This document shows, piece after piece, positions 26,910-36,014 of a DNA stretch of 64,000 bases. A program made the translations under genes and the position numbers. Where the stretch lies: NCBI GenBank assembly GCA_012839295.1, contig DUNO01000026.1, forward strand, positions 39,395-103,394. The letters run 5' to 3'. The DNA is from Clostridiales bacterium. GTDB lineage: Bacteria; Bacillota; Clostridia; Lachnospirales; Lachnospiraceae. The notes below the pieces were generated by a model. That model was not told the origin of the DNA, ran no database searches, and saw only the letters and a list, made by a program, of their open reading frames with translations. Numbering within the stretch: the stretch's first letter is position 1; every line of letters begins with the position of its first letter.

Positions 26910-27806
26910 CTAGCCCTTCACACCGCCAAGGGTGATACCCTTTACAAAGTTATTCTGTACAAAAGGATAGATAATAATAATCGGTAAAATTCCCATAACC
27001 GCCATTGCCATACGGACTGATACGGACGGAATCGCCGCTAAGCCCACATTGGCATTGGAGATATTTTCTGAATTCTGCGATAAGAATTGAATATTCTGGA
27101 TCATCCGGTTTAACAGGTTCTGTATGGAATATAGATCCGTTCTTTTGGTCAGGTAAATATAACCGTTTTGCCAGTCATTCCAGTACATAATTCCTGAGAA
27201 AAGTCCGATTGTCGCAACAACAGGCCTTGCCAGCGGCAATGCCACGATACGGAAGGTCTTGAATTCTGTTGCTCCATCGATTCTGGCTGCCTCCAGGATC
27301 TCCTCCGGTACTCCTGTTACAAAATAAGATTTCATAAGCATTACGTTAAATCCATTCATTAATAAGCTTGGGATTAATAATCCCCAAAAGGTATTCTTTA
27401 CGCCAAAGGTATTCGTATAATTCATGTAGGTAGGAACCAAACCGCCGTTAAACAGCATCGTAAAAAACACTAAAAAAGTAAGTACTCCCCTGCCCGGCAG
27501 ATATTTTTTGGAAAGTGCATATGCCAGCATTGTCGTTATAATGAGGGACAGAACCGTGCCGGTTGCAGTCAGTGCGAAGGATATCATATACGCATGGGGA
27601 ACCGAATTGCCGGTTCTGAATATATATTCATAAGCATACATGCTAAACTTTTCCGGTGTAAAGGAATAGCCATTCTTAATCAAAGTGTCATTATCCGTTA
27701 CAGAGGATATTACCAACAATATGATTGGAATCAGCGCACAAGCTGATAGGAAGATCATAACGATATGACCCACTATCTGATAAATTCTCTCTTCTCTTGT
27801 TCTCAT
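26910..27806 (-). CDS. oligosaccharide ABC transporter permease, LplC/YtcP-like
   Basis: A 298-aa inner-membrane permease with six predicted helices. The EAA loop, LEAARIDGATEFKTFRIVALP, is near residue 180 and the protein ends in the typical NNFVKGITLGGVKG. The ATG at 27806 has GGGAGG 8 bases upstream. It is third in the operon binding protein - LplB - LplC. No ATPase gene is present, as is usual for this type. Substrate unknown; related systems carry complex oligosaccharides from plant or host glycans. Confidence 0.92.
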   Translation of the reverse strand: MRTREERIYQIVGHIVMIFLSACALIPIILLVISSVTDNDTLIKNGYSFTPEKFSMYAYEYIFRTGNSVPHAYMISFALTATGTVLSLIITTMLAYALSKKYLPGRGVLTFLVFFTMLFNGGLVPTYMNYTNTFGVKNTFWGLLIPSLLMNGFNVMLMKSYFVTGVPEEILEAARIDGATEFKTFRIVALPLARPVVATIGLFSGIMYWNDWQNGYIYLTKRTDLYSIQNLLNRMIQNIQFLSQNSENISNANVGLAAIPSVSVRMAMAVMGILPIIIIYPFVQNNFVKGITLGGVKG

Positions 27807-27819
27807 TGTATTAACCTCC

Positions 27820-28770
27820 CTAGAATAATGCACTATCAGAATCATATTTGCGTACTATCATATTAGCTGAGAGTACAAGAGCAAAACCAACAAAGGATTG
27901 ATATAAGCCGGCTGCCGCAGACATCGTAATATCTCCAAGCTCTAATAGGCCACGGTATACATAAGTATCAATGGTATTCGTTACAGGGAACAGCGGCCCT
28001 GAGTTCTGCGGTACCTGATAGAATAATCCAAAGTCGGAATAAAAGATACGTCCGATTGCCATTAAGGTCAACATAACAATCGTTGGCTTTAACAATGGTA
28101 TAGTAATCTTTTTAATCTGCTGCCATTTTGTAGCTCCATCAATTGCCGCTGCCTCATAGTACCCCTTATCAAATCCAACAATCGTTGACAGATAAATAAT
28201 GCAATTGTATCCGATTGTTTTCCACAATGCCACGATTACCAGGATGAAGGGCCAATACATTTTTTCCGTATACCAGGAGATACTCTCAATCCCTAACGGC
28301 TTTAAGATGGAATTATTGATAAAACCATTCTCCGTTGAAAGAAAAGCAAATACCAGATAGCTTACGATTACTGCTGAAATCAGGAAAGGAAGTAATATTG
28401 CGGACTGATAAAATTTCTTTACCTTAGCAGTTAATTCCGCCAATATAATTGCAACTGCTATTGCACATACCGTATTCAGGATAATAAAAGTCAGATTATA
28501 AAGGATTGTGTTTCTGGTTATAATCCACGCATCCTTTGTATGGAACAGATACCTAAAGTTATCCAGTCCGGCCCAGTCCGATCCAAAAATCCCTTTTCTT
28601 GCATTAAAATTCTTAAAAGCCAAAACAATACCCGGAAGAGGCATGTAATTATTAATGAAAAGGTAGGCCAGCCCTGGAAGCGCCATGAGATATAAAGGGA
28701 TGCATTTTCTAAATTGTACCCAGCCCTTTTTCCTTTTCGATATATTTTTAGTTGTAGCTGCAATTTCCAT
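27820..28770 (-). CDS. oligosaccharide ABC transporter permease, LplB-like
   Basis: Membrane permease of about 316 aa. It begins with a charged stretch (ISKRKKGWVQFRKC) and a first helix LYLMALPGLAYLFINNY followed by MPLPGIVLAFKNF, typical of LplB/YtdP-associated permeases. The EAA loop is YEAAAIDGATKWQQIKKITI. I choose the ATG at 28770, with GGGA six bases upstream; the ATG four codons earlier abuts AAAGG by one base. The longer open frame upstream has no ribosome site. It ends 14 bases before the lplC start. Confidence 0.9.
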   Translation of the reverse strand: MEIAATTKNISKRKKGWVQFRKCIPLYLMALPGLAYLFINNYMPLPGIVLAFKNFNARKGIFGSDWAGLDNFRYLFHTKDAWIITRNTILYNLTFIILNTVCAIAVAIILAELTAKVKKFYQSAILLPFLISAVIVSYLVFAFLSTENGFINNSILKPLGIESISWYTEKMYWPFILVIVALWKTIGYNCIIYLSTIVGFDKGYYEAAAIDGATKWQQIKKITIPLLKPTIVMLTLMAIGRIFYSDFGLFYQVPQNSGPLFPVTNTIDTYVYRGLLELGDITMSAAAGLYQSFVGFALVLSANMIVRKYDSDSALF

Positions 28771-28847
28771 AAAGATTCCCATGCCTTTCTGTTTATATAA
28801 GGTTTGCCGCGGATTGCACCAGTATGACCTTTCTAGTTTAAGGGGCA

Positions 28848-28890
28848 AAAAGGATGGCGAAGCAAAGCGATGAGCTCCTCCATCCTTCTC
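28848..28890 (-). terminator. intercistronic hairpin after the LplA-like gene
   Basis: On the minus strand AAGGATGG and CCATCCTTTTTG pair around a loop of about 24 bases in the gap between the binding-protein stop (28926) and the LplB start. It is probably a leaky terminator that lowers permease expression relative to the binding protein. Confidence 0.65.
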
Positions 28891-28925
28891 CCCGGGCGTA
28901 TCCAAGGTCACACCCTGATATTATA

Positions 28926-30539
28926 TTAATTTATGCCGTTCACTTTTGCCCACTCATCCAAGGCCACCTGCTTTGCCTGCATATACTTCTCCAAACCGGA
29001 AGACTTCAGCTTATCAACCATTTCCGGAATACCGGTTGAAGGATTGGAAAAGCCGAATAATAGTGGTTTACCAAACTCATTATATACATTGAACAAAGCC
29101 GTATATTCTGTTGCCACGCTGCTGTTATCAAAGCTGAAGCCGAGTGCCTTTGACTTTACAGATTCACCATTAAACTTCTCCATACGGTCCCAAATATCAA
29201 GATCATTTCCTACCCAGATATCTGCAATAAACTGATTTGGCATCAGCCAGTTAACATTGTTGAAATACTCGGAGTTCTGTGCATCTACACCATCTGCAAA
29301 AGTAATATGTCCATCATCCGTCTTAGCATATTCCTTCCCTTCCTCACCCCAACACAGCAGATTGGAAAGTACAGGATCGGTATAGAATGCATCTAATACC
29401 TGCATTGCAGCTACCGGATCTTCGGTACCTGCATTAATGCACCATGGCATAGCAGTTACCGCTGAAGATTTCAAAAAATCATCCCCGACCTGGAAGATCA
29501 CCATATCACGTCCACAAAGGCCGGATTCCTGCGCCCTGATACCAGGCTTTGTTGCTGTAGCATAAGACATAGCCGTACCAGCTTTCACCTGTGCGGTAAC
29601 TGCCGTGTCATCCGTTAATGCGTCTTTTGAAATGTATCCCGCCTGATTCCACTGGTACATTAAATCACAATATTCCCTAAGTAACTGGCTTCCCCAAAGA
29701 TCTTCTACCTTCAAGCCGTTTTCAGGATCCAGTAACACACCAAAATTATCGCCGCCGAGTGCATCAAATTTAAGATGCTGGGAAAAATTCACTTCTCCCG
29801 GCGCATATACATATAAATTAGGATATTTTTCATGAAGCTTAGCAAAAATGTCATTGATGGTATTGATATCGGTATATATTATTTCCTCTCCATCCTTATA
29901 CATGGATTTATAATCAAATCCAATTCCGTCCAGATACTCCGCACCGACCGAATAACCGCCCAGACCAATAGCCATATCCCTTTGCTGCGGCAAGCCGTAT
30001 AACACACCGCCTACACGGCAGGCCTTCACATAGTCCTGGCTCATAGTATCAAGAATACCTTTGCCATAGGTCTGAATCAAATCGTCCTGTTCCATGTCGA
30101 GGGTATATCCCTTATTAATGGAAGAAGTATATCCAAGTACAATTGCATTGAAGATGTCTACCTGTTCACCGGAGGATAACATAAGTGTCATCTCCTGTGA
30201 GTAGGATGCATAGTCCATAATTTCAAGTTCCACAGTAATACCAAGCTTTTCCTCCGTATACTTACTGATTGCTCCCTGAATCCTTTGAAGACCTGCCGGT
30301 GAACCAGCCCAATTCATAAATGCCATAACTACAGTTGGATATTTTCCGCTTGCTTTTCTTTCAGCAATTACCTGCTCTACCGGATCAGCTGCTCCTTCCG
30401 TTACTGTAGATGAAGTGTCACCCCCCGTGTTGCCCGTATTGCCTGTGTTACCTGTGTCATTACTACCCGTGCCAGACTTACATCCTACAAGGCTCACCAT
30501 AACCACCAAACTAAGTAGTACTGCTAAGAACTTCTTCAT
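28926..30539 (-). CDS. extracellular oligosaccharide-binding lipoprotein, LplA-like
   Basis: A 537-aa solute-binding protein. The lipoprotein signal peptide MKKFLAVLLSLVVMVSLVGC has lipobox LVGC with Cys at about residue 20. It is followed by a low-complexity anchor linker (GNTGNTGNTGG) and a large family 1 binding domain; DALTDDTAVTAQVKAGTAM and NAGTEDPVAAMQVLDAFYTD are typical of the LplA/YtcQ group. The ATG at 30539 has AAGGA just upstream. It is the first gene of the transporter operon, divergent from a YesMN-type two-component pair that probably controls it. Confidence 0.92.
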   Translation of the reverse strand: MKKFLAVLLSLVVMVSLVGCKSGTGSNDTGNTGNTGNTGGDTSSTVTEGAADPVEQVIAERKASGKYPTVVMAFMNWAGSPAGLQRIQGAISKYTEEKLGITVELEIMDYASYSQEMTLMLSSGEQVDIFNAIVLGYTSSINKGYTLDMEQDDLIQTYGKGILDTMSQDYVKACRVGGVLYGLPQQRDMAIGLGGYSVGAEYLDGIGFDYKSMYKDGEEIIYTDINTINDIFAKLHEKYPNLYVYAPGEVNFSQHLKFDALGGDNFGVLLDPENGLKVEDLWGSQLLREYCDLMYQWNQAGYISKDALTDDTAVTAQVKAGTAMSYATATKPGIRAQESGLCGRDMVIFQVGDDFLKSSAVTAMPWCINAGTEDPVAAMQVLDAFYTDPVLSNLLCWGEEGKEYAKTDDGHITFADGVDAQNSEYFNNVNWLMPNQFIADIWVGNDLDIWDRMEKFNGESVKSKALGFSFDNSSVATEYTALFNVYNEFGKPLLFGFSNPSTGIPEMVDKLKSSGLEKYMQAKQVALDEWAKVNGIN

Positions 30540-30862
30540 AATCCTTTTTTCCTCCACTTCTAAATTTTACAACCAAGCATTTCAGTGATCGTTTCTGAAA
30601 GATCTGCTGACAGAATCACCCGGAATTGCAAGGAATATCTTCTTGCCTCCATTCAGTGCCACATCTATGCCTCCATCCAGAAATACGTCCCACTTGATAT
30701 TGGTTACGCTGTTATTATATAATGTAAATTGTAACTTGTTAGATACTATTCTTAGGAACCATTTCACTTTTCTTAGATTTTTGTTCAATACAACTAATTA
30801 TAATATGCACTTAACAACTTTTCATACAGATTGCATAATATCATTTATCGAGGTAGCTAATT
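30540..30862. other. divergent control region between LplA operon and sensor kinase
   Basis: 323 bp without a convincing gene. A short minus-strand open stretch (30582-30788) reads FTLYNNSVTNIKWDVFLDGG and could be a relic, but has no ribosome site. The part from 30700 to 30850 is AT-rich and holds TATAAT-like boxes on both strands (for example TTATAATATG at 30799), which fits two divergent promoters. Confidence 0.4.
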
Positions 30863-32656
30863 ATGAATGTAAATAGTAACAATGCTTCAGTTAAAACCTA
30901 TTCCTTCCGAAACCGCATCTTTATCATGATCGGTCTTATCCTTATATCTGCCCTGGTTATCATCTTATGGATATCCAGCTATTTTACCAGTGTGCTCCGC
31001 GAAAAAACCTATAACAACATTAAGGATACCCTGGAATTATACAACCATCACCTGACCCAGAACCTGGATGACCTGGATGTCTTTCTGATTGACATGTATT
31101 CCTATAGCTATGATATCCCATACGTAACCTCTACAAGCAATGTCAACAGATTTTATAACCATATCATGAGAGTGAAGTCACTATTGGACTATAGCCTCCC
31201 CTCCTTTACGGAGATTGACGGCATGTTCCTGTATGCCCCTGCAAATGATACCTTTATCCAATCCTCCAAGAGTCTAAGCAAAATCCCAGATTCACGAAAT
31301 AACGCTGTTGTCGCTGACTATTTAAAAAACTACCTCAGACAGGCAAATTCTGAAGATACCTTACATGAAATCAACCTTAACACCTGGTCTTCCCGGGAGA
31401 TTGATTCTTCTTATTATTTAATCCGGATCATTAAGATTGAAAACACTTACTTAGGAGCCTGGTCCAGCGTCGCTCTGCTTACCTCAACCTTTGAAAACAT
31501 CTCCGAGCTGGAGGGGCATGTCGTATATGTGGACTCGGAAGGCGTCCCCCTGACAGAAGGTGATCTAAAAAACTATACCCTTCCCATCGGAAGTTCCCTG
31601 GAAAATTATGAAATTCTTAAGATGAAGGATGGCAGTAGTTCCTTATTGGTATCCAATGAAATTGATTATTGTGATTATTATCTTTCCGCACTCATCCCAT
31701 TAAAGAGCATCGATGTCCAGCTGAAAGGCATTTACCAGATCTTCCTGTTTATGGGGATTGCGATCCTGTTCCTTACCGTTATATTATTATTCTCCGTCAG
31801 CCAATTCTTATCAAAACCTATCCGCCTACTGGAAGCTGCCGCAGCATCCTTACGGAAGGGCAATTTCGACCAGAAGCTCCCGACGGATTCCTCCAACTGC
31901 CGGGAGATTCTTGAGATCGATACGGCCTTTAATAACATGGTGGATGAGATCCATAACCTGAGGATCAATGTTTATGAAGAAAAAATTGCGAAGTCACATA
32001 TTGAGCTTCAATATTTAAAATCACAGATTGCCCCACATTTTCTCATCAACTGTCTTTATTCCATATCAACCTTAGCCGGAAATAGCACTGAAAATCAGGA
32101 TATCCTGCAGAAAATGGTACAGACCCTGTCGGATCACCTGCGCTATACCCTGTCCAACCGTACCACCGTACCCTTGAAGGAGGAAATGTCCTATATTAAA
32201 AATTATATCGAGTTAACAAAGCTCCGTTTTCCCGGATACCTGGATTATGAATGCTTCATTGCCCCGGACTGTGATGATGCCTCCGTTTTCCCCCTGATCT
32301 TATTAATGTTTACAGAAAATACAATTAAGTATAATATGGTGATGGGGGAATCACTGCTGATCAAAATTTCGGCAGAGCTGATCCAGCGTGAAGAGGAAAC
32401 CTGGGTGCACCTGACCCACATCGATTCCGGAGACGGCTTCCCCGAGGATATGATACGGAACATGAACCATCTGATCAGCCAGGATATCAAGGTCGAGCAT
32501 AAAGGCAAGCATCTTGGAATCGTCAACATTGCGAAAAGACTAAAGCTGGTGTACGGCGATACCTCCCGGCTGCAGATTTCAAATGAGCCCGATGCCGGAG
32601 CCAGAATCGATATTGACATCCCACACATCCCATATTCCTTCTCTGATAATGAATAA
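30863..32656 (+). CDS. sensor histidine kinase, YesM-type
   Basis: A 597-aa membrane kinase. Transmembrane helices at about 19-41 and 291-312 bracket an extracellular sensor domain; a HAMP linker (about 313-365) leads to the His_kinase domain with the phospho-acceptor His392 in IAPHF, and an HATPase domain with TENTIKYNM (N-box) and LGIVNIAKRL. GAGGTAG precedes the ATG. It is followed after 129 bases by its response regulator. The pair, divergent from an LplABC-type importer, probably senses the imported sugar, directly or through the binding protein, and activates the importer. Confidence 0.92.
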   Translation: MNVNSNNASVKTYSFRNRIFIMIGLILISALVIILWISSYFTSVLREKTYNNIKDTLELYNHHLTQNLDDLDVFLIDMYSYSYDIPYVTSTSNVNRFYNHIMRVKSLLDYSLPSFTEIDGMFLYAPANDTFIQSSKSLSKIPDSRNNAVVADYLKNYLRQANSEDTLHEINLNTWSSREIDSSYYLIRIIKIENTYLGAWSSVALLTSTFENISELEGHVVYVDSEGVPLTEGDLKNYTLPIGSSLENYEILKMKDGSSSLLVSNEIDYCDYYLSALIPLKSIDVQLKGIYQIFLFMGIAILFLTVILLFSVSQFLSKPIRLLEAAAASLRKGNFDQKLPTDSSNCREILEIDTAFNNMVDEIHNLRINVYEEKIAKSHIELQYLKSQIAPHFLINCLYSISTLAGNSTENQDILQKMVQTLSDHLRYTLSNRTTVPLKEEMSYIKNYIELTKLRFPGYLDYECFIAPDCDDASVFPLILLMFTENTIKYNMVMGESLLIKISAELIQREEETWVHLTHIDSGDGFPEDMIRNMNHLISQDIKVEHKGKHLGIVNIAKRLKLVYGDTSRLQISNEPDAGARIDIDIPHIPYSFSDNE

Positions 32657-32785
32657 GGAAGCATAAAGCAGCTTCCCCGGAAGCATAACAGGCAGTTTCC
32701 CCGGGAAAGAGTCCCGCGCCGGAAAAGGCTGGTTTTATTATAAGTACGGATTTTATTTAACGGATAATACAGGAGGTAGTAGTCT

Positions 32786-34381
32786 ATGAATATCCTCATT
32801 GTGGATGACGAATATTATATTGTCCAGGGAATCTTACACAGCATCGATTGGACGGAGCTAGGAATCGGGAATGTCTACACTGCTTACAGCATGAAGCAGG
32901 CCCAGGAAATCTTCGGACAGCAGGAGGTGGATATCCTGTTAACAGATATCGAGATGCCAAAGGGCAGCGGCCTTGACCTGATTTCATGGGTGAATGATCA
33001 TTCCTATCATCCGGTGAAGCTGCTGCTTACGGGCCACCAGGATTTTAGCTATGCCCAGAAGGCCATCCTGTTGCAATGCCTGCAATACATTGTCAAGCCC
33101 GTACAGACAAATGCCCTGGAGGCTGCGCTTATGCAGGCCGTTTCTAAGGCAAGGGAATTACAGGACTTAAACCGGGCTAAGAACATTACGGCCTCCTGGG
33201 ATTCCGATAAGCCCTTGCGTCTGGAAGCCTTTTGGAACGGTATCTTTAACCGGATGATCCTATCGGAGGAGGACAACATCATCCTTGCTATGCATCGCTT
33301 TGGCGTTCCTCTTAGCTGGGCGAAGGAGGATTTTTATTTCCTGCTTTTTTATATCCAACCGAAGAAGGTGTCAAAGGAAGACCGGGATCAGATCCCCCTT
33401 GATACCATTAGTTCCATGATACTGGGCCAGTTTGACAGCAGCTTTGACAATGCATTCTTCAAAGCCTCCCCCGACGAGATCATCCTGCCGGTCCAGGCCA
33501 GCTTTTTTAATGAGTACCAGGCTGCCTTCCATTTTTGTGAGATGCTTTGCTCCAAGCTGTCAGAAGGCCTGCCTGATTACCGTTTCTCCATCTATCTGTC
33601 GGATAAGATTTCAATCCTCCATGCGGCAGACTGCTATCAGCTGCTGAAGAACTTTAAATCAAGTACCTTTGCAACGGAAAGCATCGTCATACCGGCTCAT
33701 GCATTAGAGATAGACAAAACCCATGAATTCTCGGATTCCCTGCTAAAGGATCTCCCTTTATCGAAATGGTCCGAGTATTTACTGCAGTATAAGTCCCCCC
33801 AGATCCTGAAGGATGTCAAGGCTATTTTTAAAACGGACTCCTCCTATTATCCTGTCCGGATGCTGATCGCCCTGTATTACGGGGTCTTACAGACCATATT
33901 TTCCGTCCTGGAATCAAAGGAAATCTCCATGAACGAGTTATTCCCTAAGCTGGCCCGGCATACGGATTTTGTAAGGGCTACCTCCTCCATTGAAGAGTTC
34001 CTCTACTGGACGGAGGAGCTTCTAAAGGATACACAGGAGATACTTAAGGTGAATTCAGACTCCGCCTCCTTTGTAGAGTCGGTGAAGAAATTTGTCCGTG
34101 CACATATTGACTCTGAGGAGCTGAACAGGAATACCATTGCAGATGCCATCCATATGAACCCGGATTATTTATCCTATCTGTTCCACAAGCAATCCGGCAT
34201 GCTGCTGAATACCTATATAACGAATGAGAGAATCCAGGCCGCAAAAAAACTCCTTATGACCACAAATCTGCCGCTTCAGGCAATTGCTGATGCGACCGGG
34301 TTTTCGAACAGCTCTTATTTCCATAAGCAGTTTAAGAAGGTGACGGGCGTTACTCCCCAGCAATACCGGGCTGCGGAATAA
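32786..34381 (+). CDS. response regulator with AraC-type DNA-binding domain, YesN-type
   Basis: A 531-aa cytoplasmic regulator. The receiver domain (1-120) has the acidic pocket DD at 7-8, the phospho-acceptor Asp54 in LLTDIEMPKG, and Lys104 in VKPV. A long linker follows, then two AraC helix-turn-helix motifs in the last 100 residues (NRNTIADAIHMNPDYLSYLF; LQAIADATGFSNSSYFHKQF). Ribosome site GGAGG is upstream of the ATG. It should be phosphorylated by the kinase just upstream and switch on the LplABC operon on the other strand. Confidence 0.93.
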   Translation: MNILIVDDEYYIVQGILHSIDWTELGIGNVYTAYSMKQAQEIFGQQEVDILLTDIEMPKGSGLDLISWVNDHSYHPVKLLLTGHQDFSYAQKAILLQCLQYIVKPVQTNALEAALMQAVSKARELQDLNRAKNITASWDSDKPLRLEAFWNGIFNRMILSEEDNIILAMHRFGVPLSWAKEDFYFLLFYIQPKKVSKEDRDQIPLDTISSMILGQFDSSFDNAFFKASPDEIILPVQASFFNEYQAAFHFCEMLCSKLSEGLPDYRFSIYLSDKISILHAADCYQLLKNFKSSTFATESIVIPAHALEIDKTHEFSDSLLKDLPLSKWSEYLLQYKSPQILKDVKAIFKTDSSYYPVRMLIALYYGVLQTIFSVLESKEISMNELFPKLARHTDFVRATSSIEEFLYWTEELLKDTQEILKVNSDSASFVESVKKFVRAHIDSEELNRNTIADAIHMNPDYLSYLFHKQSGMLLNTYITNERIQAAKKLLMTTNLPLQAIADATGFSNSSYFHKQFKKVTGVTPQQYRAAE

Positions 34382-34462
34382 AAATATTCCTTGGCAGGGA
34401 TTAACTATGTTAACACATGGTACTGGATAAAATAGTGACCGCTGAAATTTCTGTACTTAAGC

Positions 34463-34515
34463 AAAGGCGAAATACCGGACACCTGAACTGTGCCTGGCAT
34501 TTCGCCTTTATTATT
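34463..34515 (+). terminator. terminator after the response regulator gene
   Basis: AAAGGCGAAAT and ATTTCGCCTTTATTATT form a strong stem around a 26-base loop, 80 bases after the response regulator stop. It also precedes the convergent LacI gene end and may serve both directions. Confidence 0.8.
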
Positions 34516-34565
34516 CGCTATGAGGGGACAAAAGCCTAACAATTGCAAGCTTAACGCAAAAGCGT

Positions 34566-35564
34566 TTAAACCGTATTACGCAGCAGGATATTCGTCTTCA
34601 CTTCCATTCTTATGGGATGATGCTCCGGGGTTCCAATAACGGCCAGCAATCTTTTTGCCGCCAGCTCACCAAGATAGCCCTTCGGAACATTGACGGTAGT
34701 CAGGGGAGGCTCCGTATAGGTAGAAAAAGAAATATTATCAAAGCCAATGATTGCCACATCTGACGGAATACGATATCCCTTTTCCTTGAAGGCCTTCATT
34801 GCCCCAATAGCGATCTCATCATTGTCTGCAAAATAGCAGTCCGCTATTTCGTCACCCTGCTCTATAACCGTCAGCATATCGGCATATGCCCCATCAATGC
34901 TGGGACTTAAGCTGTGGACAATGGACTTGGAGACTGGCATCCCATTTCGCCGGACCGCTTTATAATACCCTTCCTCCCTTTCCTCAAAATTGTATATCCT
35001 GCAGGAGGATTGTAAATATCCGGGCTGTGCACGCCTCCTTTTGATCAATAAATTGGTGGCATTGTAAGCACCTTCCGTATTATTAATCAGGATGCAGTCC
35101 ATTTTAATGGAATCAAAATAGGAATCCAATAAAATGATCGGAATATCCAGGAAGGAAAATGGCACAAAATCCTCCTTCGCCATCTCCGTCCCCAGGATTA
35201 TAATCCCACTACAGCCTGAATTTACGATTTCCCCTAATTGCTCCGGGACATTCTCATCACTTTGTAAATGACGGATTACCACCTGGTATCCGTTATTTTT
35301 AAGCCCCTTTTCAACACCGGTAATTATTTCGCTGAAAAAAGGAGTGTCAAAAAGCAGGTTTTTCTGATACAGGATGAAATTAATGACGGCGGTTTGGTGA
35401 AAGCTGGGGTTGATTTTTGAAAAATCATAGCCAAGGCTGCGTGCAACCTCCAGAACCCTTTTCCTGGTTTCCGTGCTGACTCCCGGTTTATTGTTTAGGG
35501 CTAAAGAAACAGCCGATTCTGAAAGGTTTAATTGCTTCGAGATTTCTTTTGCGGTAATTGACAT
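34566..35564 (-). CDS. LacI family transcriptional regulator
   Basis: A 332-aa regulator with a LacI helix-turn-helix at the N-terminus (ITAKEISKQLNLSESAVSLA), then a ligand-binding domain ending in TTVNVPKGYLGELAAKRLL. The hinge differs from the other LacI protein of the window (SLGYDFSKINPSFHQ). GGAGGTAAAGG precedes the ATG at 35564. It is divergent from the hydrolase pair at 36.0-39.2 kb; an inverted repeat of ATTTAGTGTAT lies between them, next to this gene's promoter, so it likely represses both itself and that operon. Ligand unknown, perhaps a plant-glycan sugar. Confidence 0.9.
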   Translation of the reverse strand: MSITAKEISKQLNLSESAVSLALNNKPGVSTETRKRVLEVARSLGYDFSKINPSFHQTAVINFILYQKNLLFDTPFFSEIITGVEKGLKNNGYQVVIRHLQSDENVPEQLGEIVNSGCSGIIILGTEMAKEDFVPFSFLDIPIILLDSYFDSIKMDCILINNTEGAYNATNLLIKRRRAQPGYLQSSCRIYNFEEREEGYYKAVRRNGMPVSKSIVHSLSPSIDGAYADMLTVIEQGDEIADCYFADNDEIAIGAMKAFKEKGYRIPSDVAIIGFDNISFSTYTEPPLTTVNVPKGYLGELAAKRLLAVIGTPEHHPIRMEVKTNILLRNTV

Positions 35565-35666
35565 TCCTTTACCTCCATAATAAATACATTTCGGTATATT
35601 CGGTATAGATATTTCCCAGATAGATTTCCAGAATAATTGAATTCCAGATTAGCACCCTGCTTAGAG

Positions 35667-35740
35667 ATTATATAATACCAAACCCGTAATTTCAAGTTTT
35701 ACTAAATAATTTAGTGTATAATTGAGTAAATACACTAAAT
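35667..35740. promoter_or_regulatory. lacI promoter and operator for the hydrolase pair
   Basis: Minus strand: TTGAAA (35690-35695), 17-base spacer, TATAAT (35667-35672), driving the lacI gene. Next to it is a palindromic cluster: ACTAAAT-A-ATTTAGT (35701-35715) and ATTTAGTGTAT / ATACACTAAAT (35709-35740). A plus-strand TATAAT at 35717-35722 lies inside this palindrome, so a repressor bound here would cover the promoter facing the hydrolase operon. LacI binding is inferred from position and symmetry. Confidence 0.65.
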
Positions 35741-35790
35741 TATGCATTGAAATTAAGCTGGGAAAGAATTAAATTAAGCATAGAGGGATT

Positions 35791-35952
35791 CGCGCGGTGA
35801 ATGGGGCAGATTTAGGCTGTGAGGTGACTATGGGTGCCTCTATATCCACCTGTGCTTGCCTTTAACATCCCATGATTGCCAAGTGCAGGCAATCACGGGA
35901 TGCCCGGTCTGCGCCCAGATGGATATAGAGGCACCCATAGTCACCACGTTAG
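35791..35952 (-). repeat. nested-hairpin repeat element, copy 1
   Basis: Member of a dispersed element family (copies at 57531 and 63931). Outer arms GTGACTATGGGTGCCTCTAT (35824 on) and its complement up to 35944 pair over about 32 bp. An inner hairpin, CATCCCATGATTGCC / GGCAATCACGGGATG, is at 35866-35902. The element extends past the outer stem to CGCGCGGTGAATGGGG at 35791. It lies between the operator and the ribosome site of the alpha/beta hydrolase gene, so it would be in that gene's leader RNA. Confidence 0.9.
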
Positions 35953-36014
35953 TGTAAAGAAGTCTTTTGCGGGGCGAATCTTATTATTAAGAATAAAATA
36001 GTAGGAGGAAAAAC

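Noticed and set aside
35791..35952. Simple Rho-independent terminator or riboswitch at copy 1
   Set aside because: No U-tract follows the stem, the same element occurs at unrelated loci, and no known aptamer motif was recognised.
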